Assembly: GCF_013409595.1 (NCBI RefSeq)
Contig: NZ_JACCBD010000001.1
Location: 434,001 to 498,000 of the forward strand
From: Leucobacter aridicollis
Lineage (GTDB): Bacteria; Actinomycetota; Actinomycetes; Actinomycetales; Microbacteriaceae
Length of the DNA: 64,000 bases
Reading direction: 5' to 3'
Below are positions 44,995-55,937 of this stretch, piece by piece (positions within the stretch are counted from its first letter, which is position 1; every line of letters begins with the position of its first letter). Made by a program: the position numbers and the translations under genes. The notes under the pieces were generated by a model, which did no database searches, had not been told where the DNA came from, and saw only the letters and a list, made by a program, of their open reading frames with translations.

Positions 44995-46317
44995 ATGGCG
45001 AAAACGAGTAGCGCATATGCCTGCACCGAGTGCGGTTGGCAGGCCGCGAAGTGGGTGGGCCGCTGCGGCGAATGCCAGCAGTGGGGCACGGTTGAGCTGC
45101 GCGGCGCGGCGAAGGCCTCGCTCGCGCGCACTACGAAGGCCACGGCGCCCGAGGCCGGCCGCGAGGCCAGGCCGATCACCGAACTCTCGGGCGCCTCGGT
45201 GAAACACAGGCAGACGGGCATCACCGAGCTCGATCGTGTGCTCGGCGGCGGCATCGTGCCGGGCGCCGCGATCCTCTTCTCTGGCGAACCGGGCGTCGGC
45301 AAGTCGACGCTGCTGCTCGACGTCGCGTCGCGCATCGCCAGGCACGGCGCCCGCGTGCTCTATGTGAGCGGTGAGGAATCGACGGGCCAAATTCGCATGC
45401 GGGCCGAACGAACGGACGCGCTCGTTGACACCCTCTACCTCGCGGCAGAGACCGACCTGAGCTCGGTGCTCGGACACATCGAGATGGTCGATCCCGGGCT
45501 CATCATCATCGACTCGGTGCAGACCCTTGCAAGCGACCAGGTTGAGGGCATCGCGGGCGGCCCGTCGCAGGTGCGCGAGGTCGCGGCGGCTCTCATCAGG
45601 GTCGCGAAGGATCGCGGGACGCCCGTGATCCTCGTGGGCCACGTCACGAAAGACGGGTCTGTGGCCGGGCCCCGGCTGCTTGAGCACCTCGTCGACGTTG
45701 TCTGCCACTTCGAGGGTGACCGCAACACGGCGCTGAGGTTTCTGCGCACGCTGAAGAACCGCTTCGGCCCGACCGACGAGGTTGGCTGCTTCGAGATGAC
45801 CGGCGGCGGTATCGCCGAGGTGAGCGACCCGAGCGGGCTGTTTCTGAGCCGGGGCACCGTGCCGGTGAGCGGCACGTGCGCGACCATCGCGATGGAAGGG
45901 CGGCGGGCGCTTCCCGTCGAGATCCAGGCGCTCGTGGCATCGAGCGCGACGCCGAACCCGCGACGCGTGACGAGCGGCGTCGATCCCTCTCGGGTGGCGA
46001 TGATTCTCGCGGTGCTTGAGCGTCGCGCGCGCGTGCGGCTGCACGACCAAGACGTCTACGTGTCGACGGTCGGCGGTGTGAAGCTCACGGAACCGGCGGC
46101 CGACCTCGCGATCGCCCTAGCCGTGATCTCTGCGGTCGCGGATACACCGCTCGCACTCGAATTCGCGGCCTTCGGTGAAATTTCACTGGCGGGTGAGATC
46201 CGCGCGGTTACCTCCGGGCCGCAACGGCTCGCGGAGGCAGAACGCCTCGGATACACGCGAATCGTCGACTCTCGCGCGGAAACCCTCGCCGAGGCGAGGC
46301 GCGTGGCGATCGAGTAA
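44995..46317 (+). CDS. radA: DNA repair protein RadA
   Basis: A recombination ATPase promoting branch migration. The 440-residue product has an N-terminal zinc finger (Cys10, 13, 24, 27), Walker A GEPGVGKSTLL (~96), the KNRFG motif (~254) in TLKNRFGPTDEVG, and a C-terminal Lon-protease-like domain without the catalytic serine. ATG 44995 lies 6 nt after TAGTCT (44983-44988) with no SD, so it is leaderless. It lies between tRNA-Ser and mqo. Confidence 0.95.
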   Translation: MAKTSSAYACTECGWQAAKWVGRCGECQQWGTVELRGAAKASLARTTKATAPEAGREARPITELSGASVKHRQTGITELDRVLGGGIVPGAAILFSGEPGVGKSTLLLDVASRIARHGARVLYVSGEESTGQIRMRAERTDALVDTLYLAAETDLSSVLGHIEMVDPGLIIIDSVQTLASDQVEGIAGGPSQVREVAAALIRVAKDRGTPVILVGHVTKDGSVAGPRLLEHLVDVVCHFEGDRNTALRFLRTLKNRFGPTDEVGCFEMTGGGIAEVSDPSGLFLSRGTVPVSGTCATIAMEGRRALPVEIQALVASSATPNPRRVTSGVDPSRVAMILAVLERRARVRLHDQDVYVSTVGGVKLTEPAADLAIALAVISAVADTPLALEFAAFGEISLAGEIRAVTSGPQRLAEAERLGYTRIVDSRAETLAEARRVAIE

Positions 46318-46379
46318 ACCGGGTTCCCTGAACACGCTTCGACCCGAGCGCCCCGGTAACCGAGGTACACTACAAGATC

Positions 46380-47891
46380 GTGAGCACAAACACGGTAGAT
46401 GTCGTACTAATCGGCGGCGGCGTGATGAGCGCAACGCTCGGAACGCTGATCAAGCAGGTTCGCCCGGACTGGACCATTGAGGTCTTCGAGTCCCGCAGCG
46501 AAGTCGCCACCGAAAGCAGCAACGGGTGGAACAACGCGGGCACCGGCCACGCCGCGCTCTGCGAGCTGAACTACATGCCCGAGGGCAAGGACGGCAGCCT
46601 GTCCGCCGACAAGGCCATCAACATCAACGAGCAGTTCCAGCTCTCGCGCGAGTGGTGGTCCACCCTCGTCGAGCGCGGCATCCTCGCTGAGCCGACGAGC
46701 TTCATCAACCCGACGCCACACATGACGTTTGTGCGCGGCGAGGAGAACGTCGACTACCTCCGCCGTCGCTACGAACTGCTGAAGACCGAGCCGCTGTTCT
46801 CCGACATGGAATTCAGCGACGATCCCGAGAAGATCGCCGAGTGGGTGCCCCTCGTCATCGACCGCCGCGCAAAGAGCGACGTTGTCGCCGCCACACGCTC
46901 GGAGGCGGGCACTGACGTCGACTTCGGCGCGCTCACCCGCCAGCTCTTCAGCTACCTCGAGCGCGAGGGCGCACAGATGCACCTCGAGACCGAGGTGCAG
47001 AAGCTCAAGCGCAAGGCAGACGGGACGTGGGACGTGCACGTGCGGAGCCGCAACGGCTACGGCACCTCGATCACGAATGCCAAGTTCGTCTTCGTCGGCG
47101 CGGGCGGCGGGGCGCTCCCGCTACTGCAGTCGTCCGGCATTCCCGAGATCAAGGGCTTCGGCGGCTTCCCGATCAGCGGCAAGTTCCTGAAGACCTCGAA
47201 CCCGGAGATCGTCGAGCAGCACAACGCGAAGGTCTACGGCAAGGCCGCTGTTGGCGCGCCCCCGATGTCGGTCCCGCACCTCGATACGCGCATCATCGAC
47301 GGCAAGAAGAGCATCCTCTTCGGGCCGTACGCGGGCTTCAGCCCGAACTTCCTGAAGAAGGGCTCGTGGTGGGACCTCCCCGGCTCCATCCGCACCCACA
47401 ACCTTGGTCCGATGGTCAAGGTTGGCCTCACCGAGTTCTCGCTCGAGAAGTACCTCGTCTCGGAGCTCCTCGCGAGCCGCGAGAAGCAGATGGAAACGCT
47501 CCGCCAGTACCTGCCGAGCGCACGCACCGAGGACTGGGAGATGGTCACCGCTGGCCAGCGCGTCCAGGTCATGAAGAAGGACCCGAAGCTCGGCGGCATC
47601 CTCCAGTTCGGCACCGAAGTCATTACGGGGGCAGAGGGATCGATCGCAGGCCTGCTCGGAGCTTCGCCCGGCGCCTCGACCGCGGTCCACGCGATGCTCG
47701 GTGTGCTGAAGACCTGCTTCCCTGACGAGTACACGTCGGAGTGGGAGAACGTCTTCAAGGAGCAGGTTCCCGCGCTCGGTCAGGGGCTCAACGGTCGCCC
47801 TGAAGCCGCGAAGGCCTCGCTCGAGCGCACCACCCGCGTGCTGCAGCTCGGTGTCGAAGCTCCCGCCGAGACCGCGGCGGTCGAAGCCTAG
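46380..47891 (+). CDS. mqo: Malate:quinone oxidoreductase
   Basis: A peripheral-membrane FAD enzyme oxidising malate with electrons passed to menaquinone, in place of or beside malate dehydrogenase. The 503-residue product starts with the FAD-binding VVLIGGGVMSATLG and has NGWNNAGTGHAALCELNY, VFVGAGGGALPLLQ, and FGPYAGFSPNFL. Length is normal. GTG 46380 is 8 nt after TACACT (46366-46371), and no SD is visible, so the start may be leaderless with slightly longer spacing. A near-perfect palindrome follows. Confidence 0.94.
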   Translation: MSTNTVDVVLIGGGVMSATLGTLIKQVRPDWTIEVFESRSEVATESSNGWNNAGTGHAALCELNYMPEGKDGSLSADKAININEQFQLSREWWSTLVERGILAEPTSFINPTPHMTFVRGEENVDYLRRRYELLKTEPLFSDMEFSDDPEKIAEWVPLVIDRRAKSDVVAATRSEAGTDVDFGALTRQLFSYLEREGAQMHLETEVQKLKRKADGTWDVHVRSRNGYGTSITNAKFVFVGAGGGALPLLQSSGIPEIKGFGGFPISGKFLKTSNPEIVEQHNAKVYGKAAVGAPPMSVPHLDTRIIDGKKSILFGPYAGFSPNFLKKGSWWDLPGSIRTHNLGPMVKVGLTEFSLEKYLVSELLASREKQMETLRQYLPSARTEDWEMVTAGQRVQVMKKDPKLGGILQFGTEVITGAEGSIAGLLGASPGASTAVHAMLGVLKTCFPDEYTSEWENVFKEQVPALGQGLNGRPEAAKASLERTTRVLQLGVEAPAETAAVEA

Positions 47892-47905
47892 CTTCTCCAG
47901 GATTC

Positions 47906-47963
47906 GAGCCCACACACGCCTGTGGCCCCACCGACCGGTGGGGCCACAGGCGTGTGTGGGCTC
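47906..47963. terminator. 58-bp palindrome after mqo
   Basis: The left arm 47906-47933 (GAGCCCACACACGCC then TGTGGCCCCACCG) is matched base for base by 47936-47963, with a 2-nt centre (AC). No T-tract follows. It lies 15 nt after the mqo stop, before a repeat-rich gap and a minus-strand gene. Confidence 0.8.
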
Positions 47964-48084
47964 TGGGGCGGCGTTCTCCTCTGGGCCGATCGACGGCACA
48001 GCAGTTATCCCCGGGATCGGCCGATGATATGCCAAGACCCCGCAGATTCGTGATAGTTACTGCAGATTCCAGACGATAGCGCTG

Positions 48085-48170
48085 GTGAGTGGGGCTGGCT
48101 GGCGTGTGGGCTGGCTGGCTGGTGTGTGGGGACTAGCGGGCTGGCTGGTGGGCTGGCTGGCTGGCCGCGT
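48085..48170. repeat. GGCT-rich low-complexity tract
   Basis: The plus strand is dominated by GGCTGGCT runs and GTGTGGG blocks over about 85 bp, for example GGGCTGGCTGGCTGG at two places. G is strongly enriched on one strand and the tract is closely followed by the stop of the HAD gene (48187). Its many GG runs could form two-layer G-quadruplexes or favour slippage. Confidence 0.7.
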
Positions 48171-48186
48171 CGTGGCGCCCGAGCCC

Positions 48187-48948
48187 CTACGCCTCGAGCA
48201 GCTCCTCAATGAAGCGTGCTGTGTCTTCCCACCCAGCGACTGCGTGGCATTTCACACCCATGGCTTTGACCGGGTAGTCGTTGCCGTCGGGATCCAGTCG
48301 GTCGCCGACGAAGAGCATGTCGTCGAGCGGGATCCCGGTGTGCTCCTCAAGCTTGCGCATTCCGTACGCCTTGTCGATCCCTCGCCTGGTGATGTCGACA
48401 GAGGTCGACCCGCCGCTGCGCACCTCGAGGTCGGGGAGGCGCGCGGCGACTGCCGCGCGAAGGGAGTTCTTCTTCTCGCCGGTCGGGTCCCACGAGTGCT
48501 TTGCATCGACGGGGGCGCGCTGGCCGAGGGCTGAGAACGTGACCTGCGACCCGCGATCCTCGAGGATCTCTCCCCACGGCTCGGCCTCCCAGAGCCCGAG
48601 GCGCTCGGCCTCCTCGCGAAGCGCGGTGAGCGCCCCGTCACGTTCCGCCTCTGACAGATGCTCGCGGTAGACGGTATGCCACGCGCCGGCCTCGCGCCGC
48701 TCGTATCGCGTGCCGCACGTTGGTAGCAGGTGCAGTCGCTCGAGCGCGGCCTCGGACACCGACTCCCGGCCGTCGAGCTGCGAGACGAGCTGCGATTCGA
48801 ACTGCTCGAAATTGCCGCCGGAGATGACCGCGACAGTGGTCTGATCGAGCAGGCGAGCGAAGACGTCGAGCATGCGCTGCGGAACCGGGGACTTCGATGG
48901 GGCGAGCGTATCGTCGAGATCGAATGCGACAAGGCGGGGGACAGACAT
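48187..48948 (-). CDS. HAD-superfamily phosphatase, subclass IIB
   Basis: A 253-residue protein starting MSVPRLVAFDLDDTLAPSK, with the catalytic Asp pair in DLDDT (~10-14). VISGGNFEQFESQL is the second motif (~46-58), KNSLRAAVA supplies the Lys, and GDRLDPDGNDYPVKAMG is the acidic motif IV. The cap type C2b and lengths place it with Cof/SPP/trehalose-type sugar phosphatases, so a phosphorylated sugar is the likely substrate. ATG 48948 lacks a clear SD. Confidence 0.85.
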   Translation of the reverse strand: MSVPRLVAFDLDDTLAPSKSPVPQRMLDVFARLLDQTTVAVISGGNFEQFESQLVSQLDGRESVSEAALERLHLLPTCGTRYERREAGAWHTVYREHLSEAERDGALTALREEAERLGLWEAEPWGEILEDRGSQVTFSALGQRAPVDAKHSWDPTGEKKNSLRAAVAARLPDLEVRSGGSTSVDITRRGIDKAYGMRKLEEHTGIPLDDMLFVGDRLDPDGNDYPVKAMGVKCHAVAGWEDTARFIEELLEA

Positions 48949-49030
48949 GGCCCCGATTCTCCCACAGGCCAGCGTGGCGCTGCCGCAGGCGCTCAAGCGG
49001 CCGTTCTGCGGCGTGGTGACGGGCGAGTAA

Positions 49031-51414
<2,384 letters not shown>

Positions 51415-51425
51415 TCCCCCAGCGG

Positions 51426-51477
51426 GAACGTGAAGGCCGGCCTGTGCAGCTTCGCTCACAGGCCGGCCTTCACGTTC
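51426..51477 (+). terminator. Hairpin with 21-bp arms after argH
   Basis: GAACGTGAAGGCCGG then CCTGTG (51426-51446) is matched perfectly by 51457-51477. The 10-nt loop has an internal AGC-TTC-GCT stem. The right arm is followed by TCGGGG, with no T-tract. Confidence 0.78.
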
Positions 51478-51585
51478 TCGGGGAGCGGTTGTCCACAGTT
51501 TTCCCCGTTTTCCTCAACTTCGGTGCATGTCGACGTAGCGTGGAGGCACTTGCGCAACGACTGATGCCTACCGGGGAGGTGGTGT

Positions 51586-52149
51586 ATGGGACTCATTGAG
51601 CTCCTCGTGGTGCTCGCAAGTGTCGCAGCAATTATCTCCGTTGGGCTGTGGAGCACACGGGACGTGAAGGTGACGCTCGGCCGACGAATGGACGGTATGG
51701 ATCGTCGGTTCGACCGGATGGATGAGCGGTTCGACCGCGCAGACGCCCGGTTCGAAGCGGCCCAAATTCGCATTGATGACCGCTTCGACAAGGTGGACGC
51801 TCGGTTCGACAAGGTGGACGCTCGGTTCGATAAGGTGGATGCTCGGTTCGCGCTGATGCAATCGAGTATCGATGCCAGGTTCGACGGGATCGATCGCCGG
51901 TTCGACGGCGTGGACGCCCGGTTTGATCGGATGGAGCGCCGATCTGACAGTGTTGACGCCCGGTTTGATGGTGTGAACTCTCGTATCGATGGTGTGGACT
52001 CACGTATCGACGGCGTGGACTCTCGGAGTGAAGACCGGTTCGACAGCTCGACCATGCTCATCGGCGAGCTGCAGCACAGCCTCGATCGGTTACGTGGCGA
52101 AGCCCTCACCCGACCCGATGAGCGCAACAACTCGAGCGACCAGGGTTAG
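51586..52149 (+). CDS. Membrane-anchored heptad-repeat (coiled-coil) protein
   Basis: A 187-residue protein. One transmembrane segment (~3-21) is followed by an almost perfect 7-residue repeat of the form RFDxφDx (for example DKVDARFDKVDARF) from about residue 40 to 150. Hydrophobic F and V/M/I alternate at 3- and 4-residue spacing, which is a canonical a/d coiled coil, so long parallel bundles are expected. The 21-bp DNA repeats may drift in number by slippage. ATG 51586 has a GGGAGG-type SD. Function unknown. Confidence 0.78.
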   Translation: MGLIELLVVLASVAAIISVGLWSTRDVKVTLGRRMDGMDRRFDRMDERFDRADARFEAAQIRIDDRFDKVDARFDKVDARFDKVDARFALMQSSIDARFDGIDRRFDGVDARFDRMERRSDSVDARFDGVNSRIDGVDSRIDGVDSRSEDRFDSSTMLIGELQHSLDRLRGEALTRPDERNNSSDQG

Positions 52150-52196
52150 CGTGTCTGGCGGTGAACGCCGGAGCAGGGGCAGTTCAGTCGGCGCGA

Positions 52197-52231
52197 GGCT
52201 CGCGCGTCTCACGGGGTGAGACGCGCGAGCC
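52197..52231. terminator. Hairpin between convergent genes at 52.2 kb
   Basis: GGCTCGCGCGTCTCAC (52197-52212) pairs perfectly with GTGAGACGCGCGAGCC (52216-52231) around a GGG loop. It lies between the heptad-repeat gene and the ABC permease gene, which converge. Confidence 0.8.
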
Positions 52232-52310
52232 GAGCTCAGGCGTTGCGGCCTGCGTGAGCGTTCCTGTCGCTAACGCCGTTCCCGCATGGGCGACCGAGGG
52301 CCCGAACGCG

Positions 52311-53660
52311 TCAGCCTGACACAGTCTCGACGCGCGAGGCCTCTCGCAGTAGCGGCCTCGTACCGAAGAGCGTCCCGAGCACAATGAGGTAGCCAAAGAC
52401 GATCATCGACAGCATGGTGATGAGCGACAGTGGCGCGAAGATCAGCGCAGCCCCCAAAATCGGAAACAGGAGCACGGCGGCGATCGCCGCAGACCCCACC
52501 GACGCGACGGCGAGCGGCAGGGTTGCCGCCTTGCGGCGGGCGCCGTCTTGCACCGACAGTGGGGTGCCCATGATGGCGAGGGAACGATGCACGTCACGTC
52601 GGTCGAGGATCTGCGCTGCCTGGTTCACGCCCACCGAGCACGCGACCATGATGAACGTGCCGATCACGACAATCGCGAGCCCCGTGCGCATGTCGCCCAT
52701 GAGGAACTGCTCTGGCCCGGTGAGCTCGGCCTCAGCGCCCGAGGCTTCGCCGAGCAGTGCGATCCCGGAGCCGGCGAAGACCGCCATGAAGCTCGACATC
52801 GCGACGCCAGACACCTGGCGCCACGCCGCCCGCGGCGACTCGAGCACGAGCCGGGCCGAGATGAGGCCCACAGGGGTCTGTGCGCGACGCAGCCGCGCCT
52901 TTCCGAAGAGCGAGAGCACCCAGGCGCCGATGAGGTCGATCGCGAGGAGAGCGACGACGAATGCGATGAGGAACCCGACCATGACGACTGCGACACCCGC
53001 GTCACCGCCCGCCTGAACGAGCACCGACACCGCGAGGATCGCGACGAGGATCGCGGCACCCGCGATAAGCCCCTGGACCCACGGCATCTTCGGCGCTGTC
53101 TGTTTCGTGGCAACGCCGAGGGGCGAAATGATCACCTTGCGCAGCCCGACCATCGCGCTGAGCGCAGCGATGGCGACGACAGCCAGAATGAGCAGCGCCG
53201 CCCAGCCGAGGGGGAGTGCGGCCTGTGCCGTGCCGATCGGCGCGCCGCGGAAGTGGATGAGTCCGATGAGCGGTGAGAGCGCGTAGGCGAGCAGGACCCC
53301 GACGACCGCGCCCGCGAATGCGACAGCGGCGGACTCGAAGACCGCGAGGCCCGCGGTACTGCGCCCCGTCGCCCCGAGCAACCGGAGCACGGCGAGGCGG
53401 TCGTCGCGCCGCCGCGCGGAGAGCCGCGCCGCTGCCGAGCCGAGCGAGATGAGCGGCGGCACCATGAGCGCGAGCGCGAGACCTGCGAGGAAGCCGTAGA
53501 GCATTGCCATGTCGTCGTCGTACCCCCAGAACGACTGCGCGCCACCGATCACGATGGCGAGCAGCGCGGTGACGCTCGCGAATGCGATACCCGGCAGCAG
53601 CAGGCCCGCGGCGCCCTGGCGGCTCGGTCGCGAGAGCAGGGGGAGGACGCGGAGGATCAT
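52311..53660 (-). CDS. FtsX-like ABC transporter permease
   Basis: A 449-residue membrane protein with about ten hydrophobic segments. Pairs of helices flank a loop with the pattern LIGLIHFRGAPIGTAQ, and a second FtsX-like unit lies in the C-terminal half (FLMGDMRTGLAIVVIGTFIMV). Start ATG 53660 overlaps the ATPase stop as ATGA, so the two form one transporter. MacB/LolCE-type exporters with this layout move lipids, peptides or antibiotics. The cargo is unknown. Confidence 0.87.
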   Translation of the reverse strand: MILRVLPLLSRPSRQGAAGLLLPGIAFASVTALLAIVIGGAQSFWGYDDDMAMLYGFLAGLALALMVPPLISLGSAAARLSARRRDDRLAVLRLLGATGRSTAGLAVFESAAVAFAGAVVGVLLAYALSPLIGLIHFRGAPIGTAQAALPLGWAALLILAVVAIAALSAMVGLRKVIISPLGVATKQTAPKMPWVQGLIAGAAILVAILAVSVLVQAGGDAGVAVVMVGFLIAFVVALLAIDLIGAWVLSLFGKARLRRAQTPVGLISARLVLESPRAAWRQVSGVAMSSFMAVFAGSGIALLGEASGAEAELTGPEQFLMGDMRTGLAIVVIGTFIMVACSVGVNQAAQILDRRDVHRSLAIMGTPLSVQDGARRKAATLPLAVASVGSAAIAAVLLFPILGAALIFAPLSLITMLSMIVFGYLIVLGTLFGTRPLLREASRVETVSG

Positions 53661-54361
53661 GACTGCGCTCCGTTCGACCCTGCCGCGTGCGCGGTGTCGG
53701 CGACGATCCGGCCGTCGGAGAGCGTGACGACTCGCTGGCAGCGAGCCGCGACGTTCGGGTCGTGCGTCACGACGACGAGCGTGCGGCCGTTGCCCGAGGT
53801 GCTCGAGAGTAGCGCATTCATCACGTCCTGCGAGGTGTTCGAATCGAGCGCCCCGGTCGGCTCGTCCGCGAAGATGACCCTGGCGCCAGTCACCTGAGCG
53901 CGCGCGATCGCGACGCGTTGCGCCTGACCGCCGGAGAGCTGGCCGATCCGGCGATCCTCCATTCCCGCAAGGCCGAGCGCCTGCAGCCACTGCGCCGCCG
54001 GCCCGATCGCGTCACTCTTCTTCGCGCCGTTGAGCATGGGGGCGAGCGCGACGTTCTCGACCGCGGTGAGCTCTGGGATGAGCAGTCCCTGCTGGAAGAC
54101 GAAACCGAACTGCTCGCGTCGGAGCCTGCTGCGTTCGGAGTCGGGGAGACCACTGATCGCCTGGCCGGCGAACGTGACCGTGCCCGATCCTGGGGTGAGG
54201 ATCCCCGCGAGCATGTGCAGCAGCGTCGTCTTGCCGGAGCCAGACGCGCCCATGATCGCGGTCGATGTTCCCTCGACGATCCCGAGCGAGAGGGCATCGA
54301 GAGCGCGAGTGCTGCCGTAGTGCTGTGTCAGGCGGTCCGCCTGCAGGATCACGTGTGTCAT
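53657..54361 (-). CDS. ABC transporter ATP-binding protein (MacB/LolD type)
   Basis: A 234-residue ATPase with Walker A GASGSGKTTLL (~37-47), Q loop, signature LSGGQAQRVAIARA (~140), Walker B VIFADEPTGALDS (~162) and an H loop near VVTHD. ATG 54361 follows GGGAA at 4 nt; ATG 54370 is the alternative. It pairs with the FtsX-like permease. A cluster of GGTAC elements lies upstream (54419-54451), and tyrS is divergent. Confidence 0.9.
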   Translation of the reverse strand: MTHVILQADRLTQHYGSTRALDALSLGIVEGTSTAIMGASGSGKTTLLHMLAGILTPGSGTVTFAGQAISGLPDSERSRLRREQFGFVFQQGLLIPELTAVENVALAPMLNGAKKSDAIGPAAQWLQALGLAGMEDRRIGQLSGGQAQRVAIARAQVTGARVIFADEPTGALDSNTSQDVMNALLSSTSGNGRTLVVVTHDPNVAARCQRVVTLSDGRIVADTAHAAGSNGAQS

Positions 54362-54418
54362 AGTTCCCATGCTCGCGCGGCGCCCGCGCCGTGTGATCGG
54401 CCCGGGGTGCCGATCGCT

Positions 54419-54451
54419 GGTACTGCGGTACCCGCCTGCCTGGTACCGCAG
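54419..54451. promoter_or_regulatory. Clustered GGTAC palindromes between the ABC transporter and tyrS
   Basis: GGTAC-TGCG-GTACC (54419-54432) is one dyad. CTGCGGTACC (54423-54432) and GGTACCGCAG (54442-54451) form another, with perfect 10-bp arms and a 9-nt loop. Three GGTAC half-sites are thus packed within 33 bp in the divergent region. This looks like an operator for the ABC transporter, whose regulator is not adjacent. Confidence 0.5.
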
Positions 54452-54500
54452 GGCCACAGCGGTGCCCGGCCCGCACCGCAAACGGGGTAAACTGCGAGGC

Positions 54501-55814
54501 GTGTCTGAAATGAACGAACGCACTGAGCTCATGGCCAACCAGCGCATTGACGACAGCTTCCCCACCCTGTGGGCCGAGCTGGAGTGGCGCGGGTTGATCC
54601 ACGTATCGACTGACGCTGACGCGCTGTCTGAACTGCTTGAGGGCGAACCGTTCGCGTACTATTGCGGCTTCGACCCGACGGCGTCAAGCCTGCACCTCGG
54701 CCACCTCGTGCAGTTGCTGCTCATGCGCCGACTCCAGTTGAAGGGGCACCGCCCGCTCGGGCTCGTCGGCGGCTCGACCGGCCTTATTGGGGACCCGCGC
54801 CCCACCAGCGAGCGCACCCTGAACTCGCGCGAGACCGTCGCGCAGTGGGTGGATTCGCTGGGCGAGCAGGTCTCGAAGTACCTGAGTTTCGAGGGCGACA
54901 ACGCCGCGCGCCTGGTGAACAACCTCGACTGGACCGCGCCGCTGTCGGCAATCGACTTCCTGCGCGAGATTGGCAAGTACTTCCGCGTCGGCACGATGAT
55001 CAAGAAGGACATCGTCGCGAAGCGTCTCGATTCCGACGAGGGCATCAGCTACACGGAGTTCAGCTACCAGATCCTGCAGGGGCTCGACTACCTCGAGCTC
55101 TACCGGCAGTACGACTGCAAGCTGCAGTCGGGTGGCTCGGATCAGTGGGGCAACCTCACGAGCGGTACCGAGCTTATCCGTAAGGCGGAGGGCGCGAGCG
55201 TGCACGCGATTGGTACGCCGCTCATCACGAACGCCGACGGCACGAAGTTCGGCAAGAGCGAGGGCAACGCCATCTGGCTGAACCCCGAGATGTGCTCGCC
55301 CTACGCCTTCTACCAGTTCTGGCTGAATCAGGCTGACGCTGACGTCGTGGACCGCCTGAAGGTGTTCACGTTCCTCACCCGCGCCGAGATCGAGGACTAC
55401 GCGACGCAGGTCGCTGAAGAACCGTTCAAGCGCGCCGCGCAGAAGCGTCTCGCGCTGGAGGTGACGACCCTGGTGCACGGCGCGAAGGCGACGCAGGGCG
55501 CCATCGACGCATCGGCGGCGCTGTTCGGCCAGGGCGAGCTCTCCGAGCTTGACGAAGCATCGCTCGCGGGCGCCGTATCTGAGCTGCCCGTGGCCGCGGG
55601 CGCGGCTGGTGCCAGCATCGCCCAGCTGCTCGTCGACGCCGGGCTCGTGAAGAGCCTCGGTGAGGCTCGCCGTGCGATCGCGCAGGGCGGCGTCTACGTG
55701 AACAACGCGAAGGTCGAGTCCGAGGACGCCGAGCTCGCGGCAGCGGACCTGCTGCACGGCAAGTTCGCGGTGCTGCGCCGCGGCAAGAAGACGCTCGCCG
55801 CGGTGCGCGCGTAG
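54501..55814 (+). CDS. tyrS: Tyrosyl-tRNA synthetase
   Basis: Charges tRNA-Tyr. The 437-residue product has the class I motifs HLGH (65-68, HIGH) and KFGKS (~249, KMSKS), GGSDQWGN, and a C-terminal S4 RNA-binding domain (SIAQLLVDAGLVKSLGEARR, ~370-437). GTG 54501 lies 7 nt after TAAACT (54488-54493); the ATG at 54510 is the alternative. A strong U-tract terminator follows. Confidence 0.95.
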   Translation: MSEMNERTELMANQRIDDSFPTLWAELEWRGLIHVSTDADALSELLEGEPFAYYCGFDPTASSLHLGHLVQLLLMRRLQLKGHRPLGLVGGSTGLIGDPRPTSERTLNSRETVAQWVDSLGEQVSKYLSFEGDNAARLVNNLDWTAPLSAIDFLREIGKYFRVGTMIKKDIVAKRLDSDEGISYTEFSYQILQGLDYLELYRQYDCKLQSGGSDQWGNLTSGTELIRKAEGASVHAIGTPLITNADGTKFGKSEGNAIWLNPEMCSPYAFYQFWLNQADADVVDRLKVFTFLTRAEIEDYATQVAEEPFKRAAQKRLALEVTTLVHGAKATQGAIDASAALFGQGELSELDEASLAGAVSELPVAAGAAGASIAQLLVDAGLVKSLGEARRAIAQGGVYVNNAKVESEDAELAAADLLHGKFAVLRRGKKTLAAVRA

Positions 55815-55835
55815 CGCAAGGCACGGTTCTCAGGG

Positions 55836-55873
55836 GCCGGGGAGGATCGCCAGAACCGGTGATCCTCCCCGGC
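55836..55873 (+). terminator. Rho-independent terminator after tyrS
   Basis: GCCGGGGAGGATC (55836-55848) pairs perfectly with GATCCTCCCCGGC (55861-55873). TCTTGTTTGT follows, one of few U-rich tails in the window. Confidence 0.88.
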
Positions 55874-55937
55874 TCTTGTTTGTGAGGATTGCGCAAAGCG
55901 TTCGGGACGCCGTGTATGGCGCTGCTACGTTTTCGCT

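Noticed and set aside
48085..48534. Plus-strand frame starting in the GGCT tract
   Set aside because: Its Trp/Gly-rich start is a product of the simple repeat and it lies opposite the HAD phosphatase.
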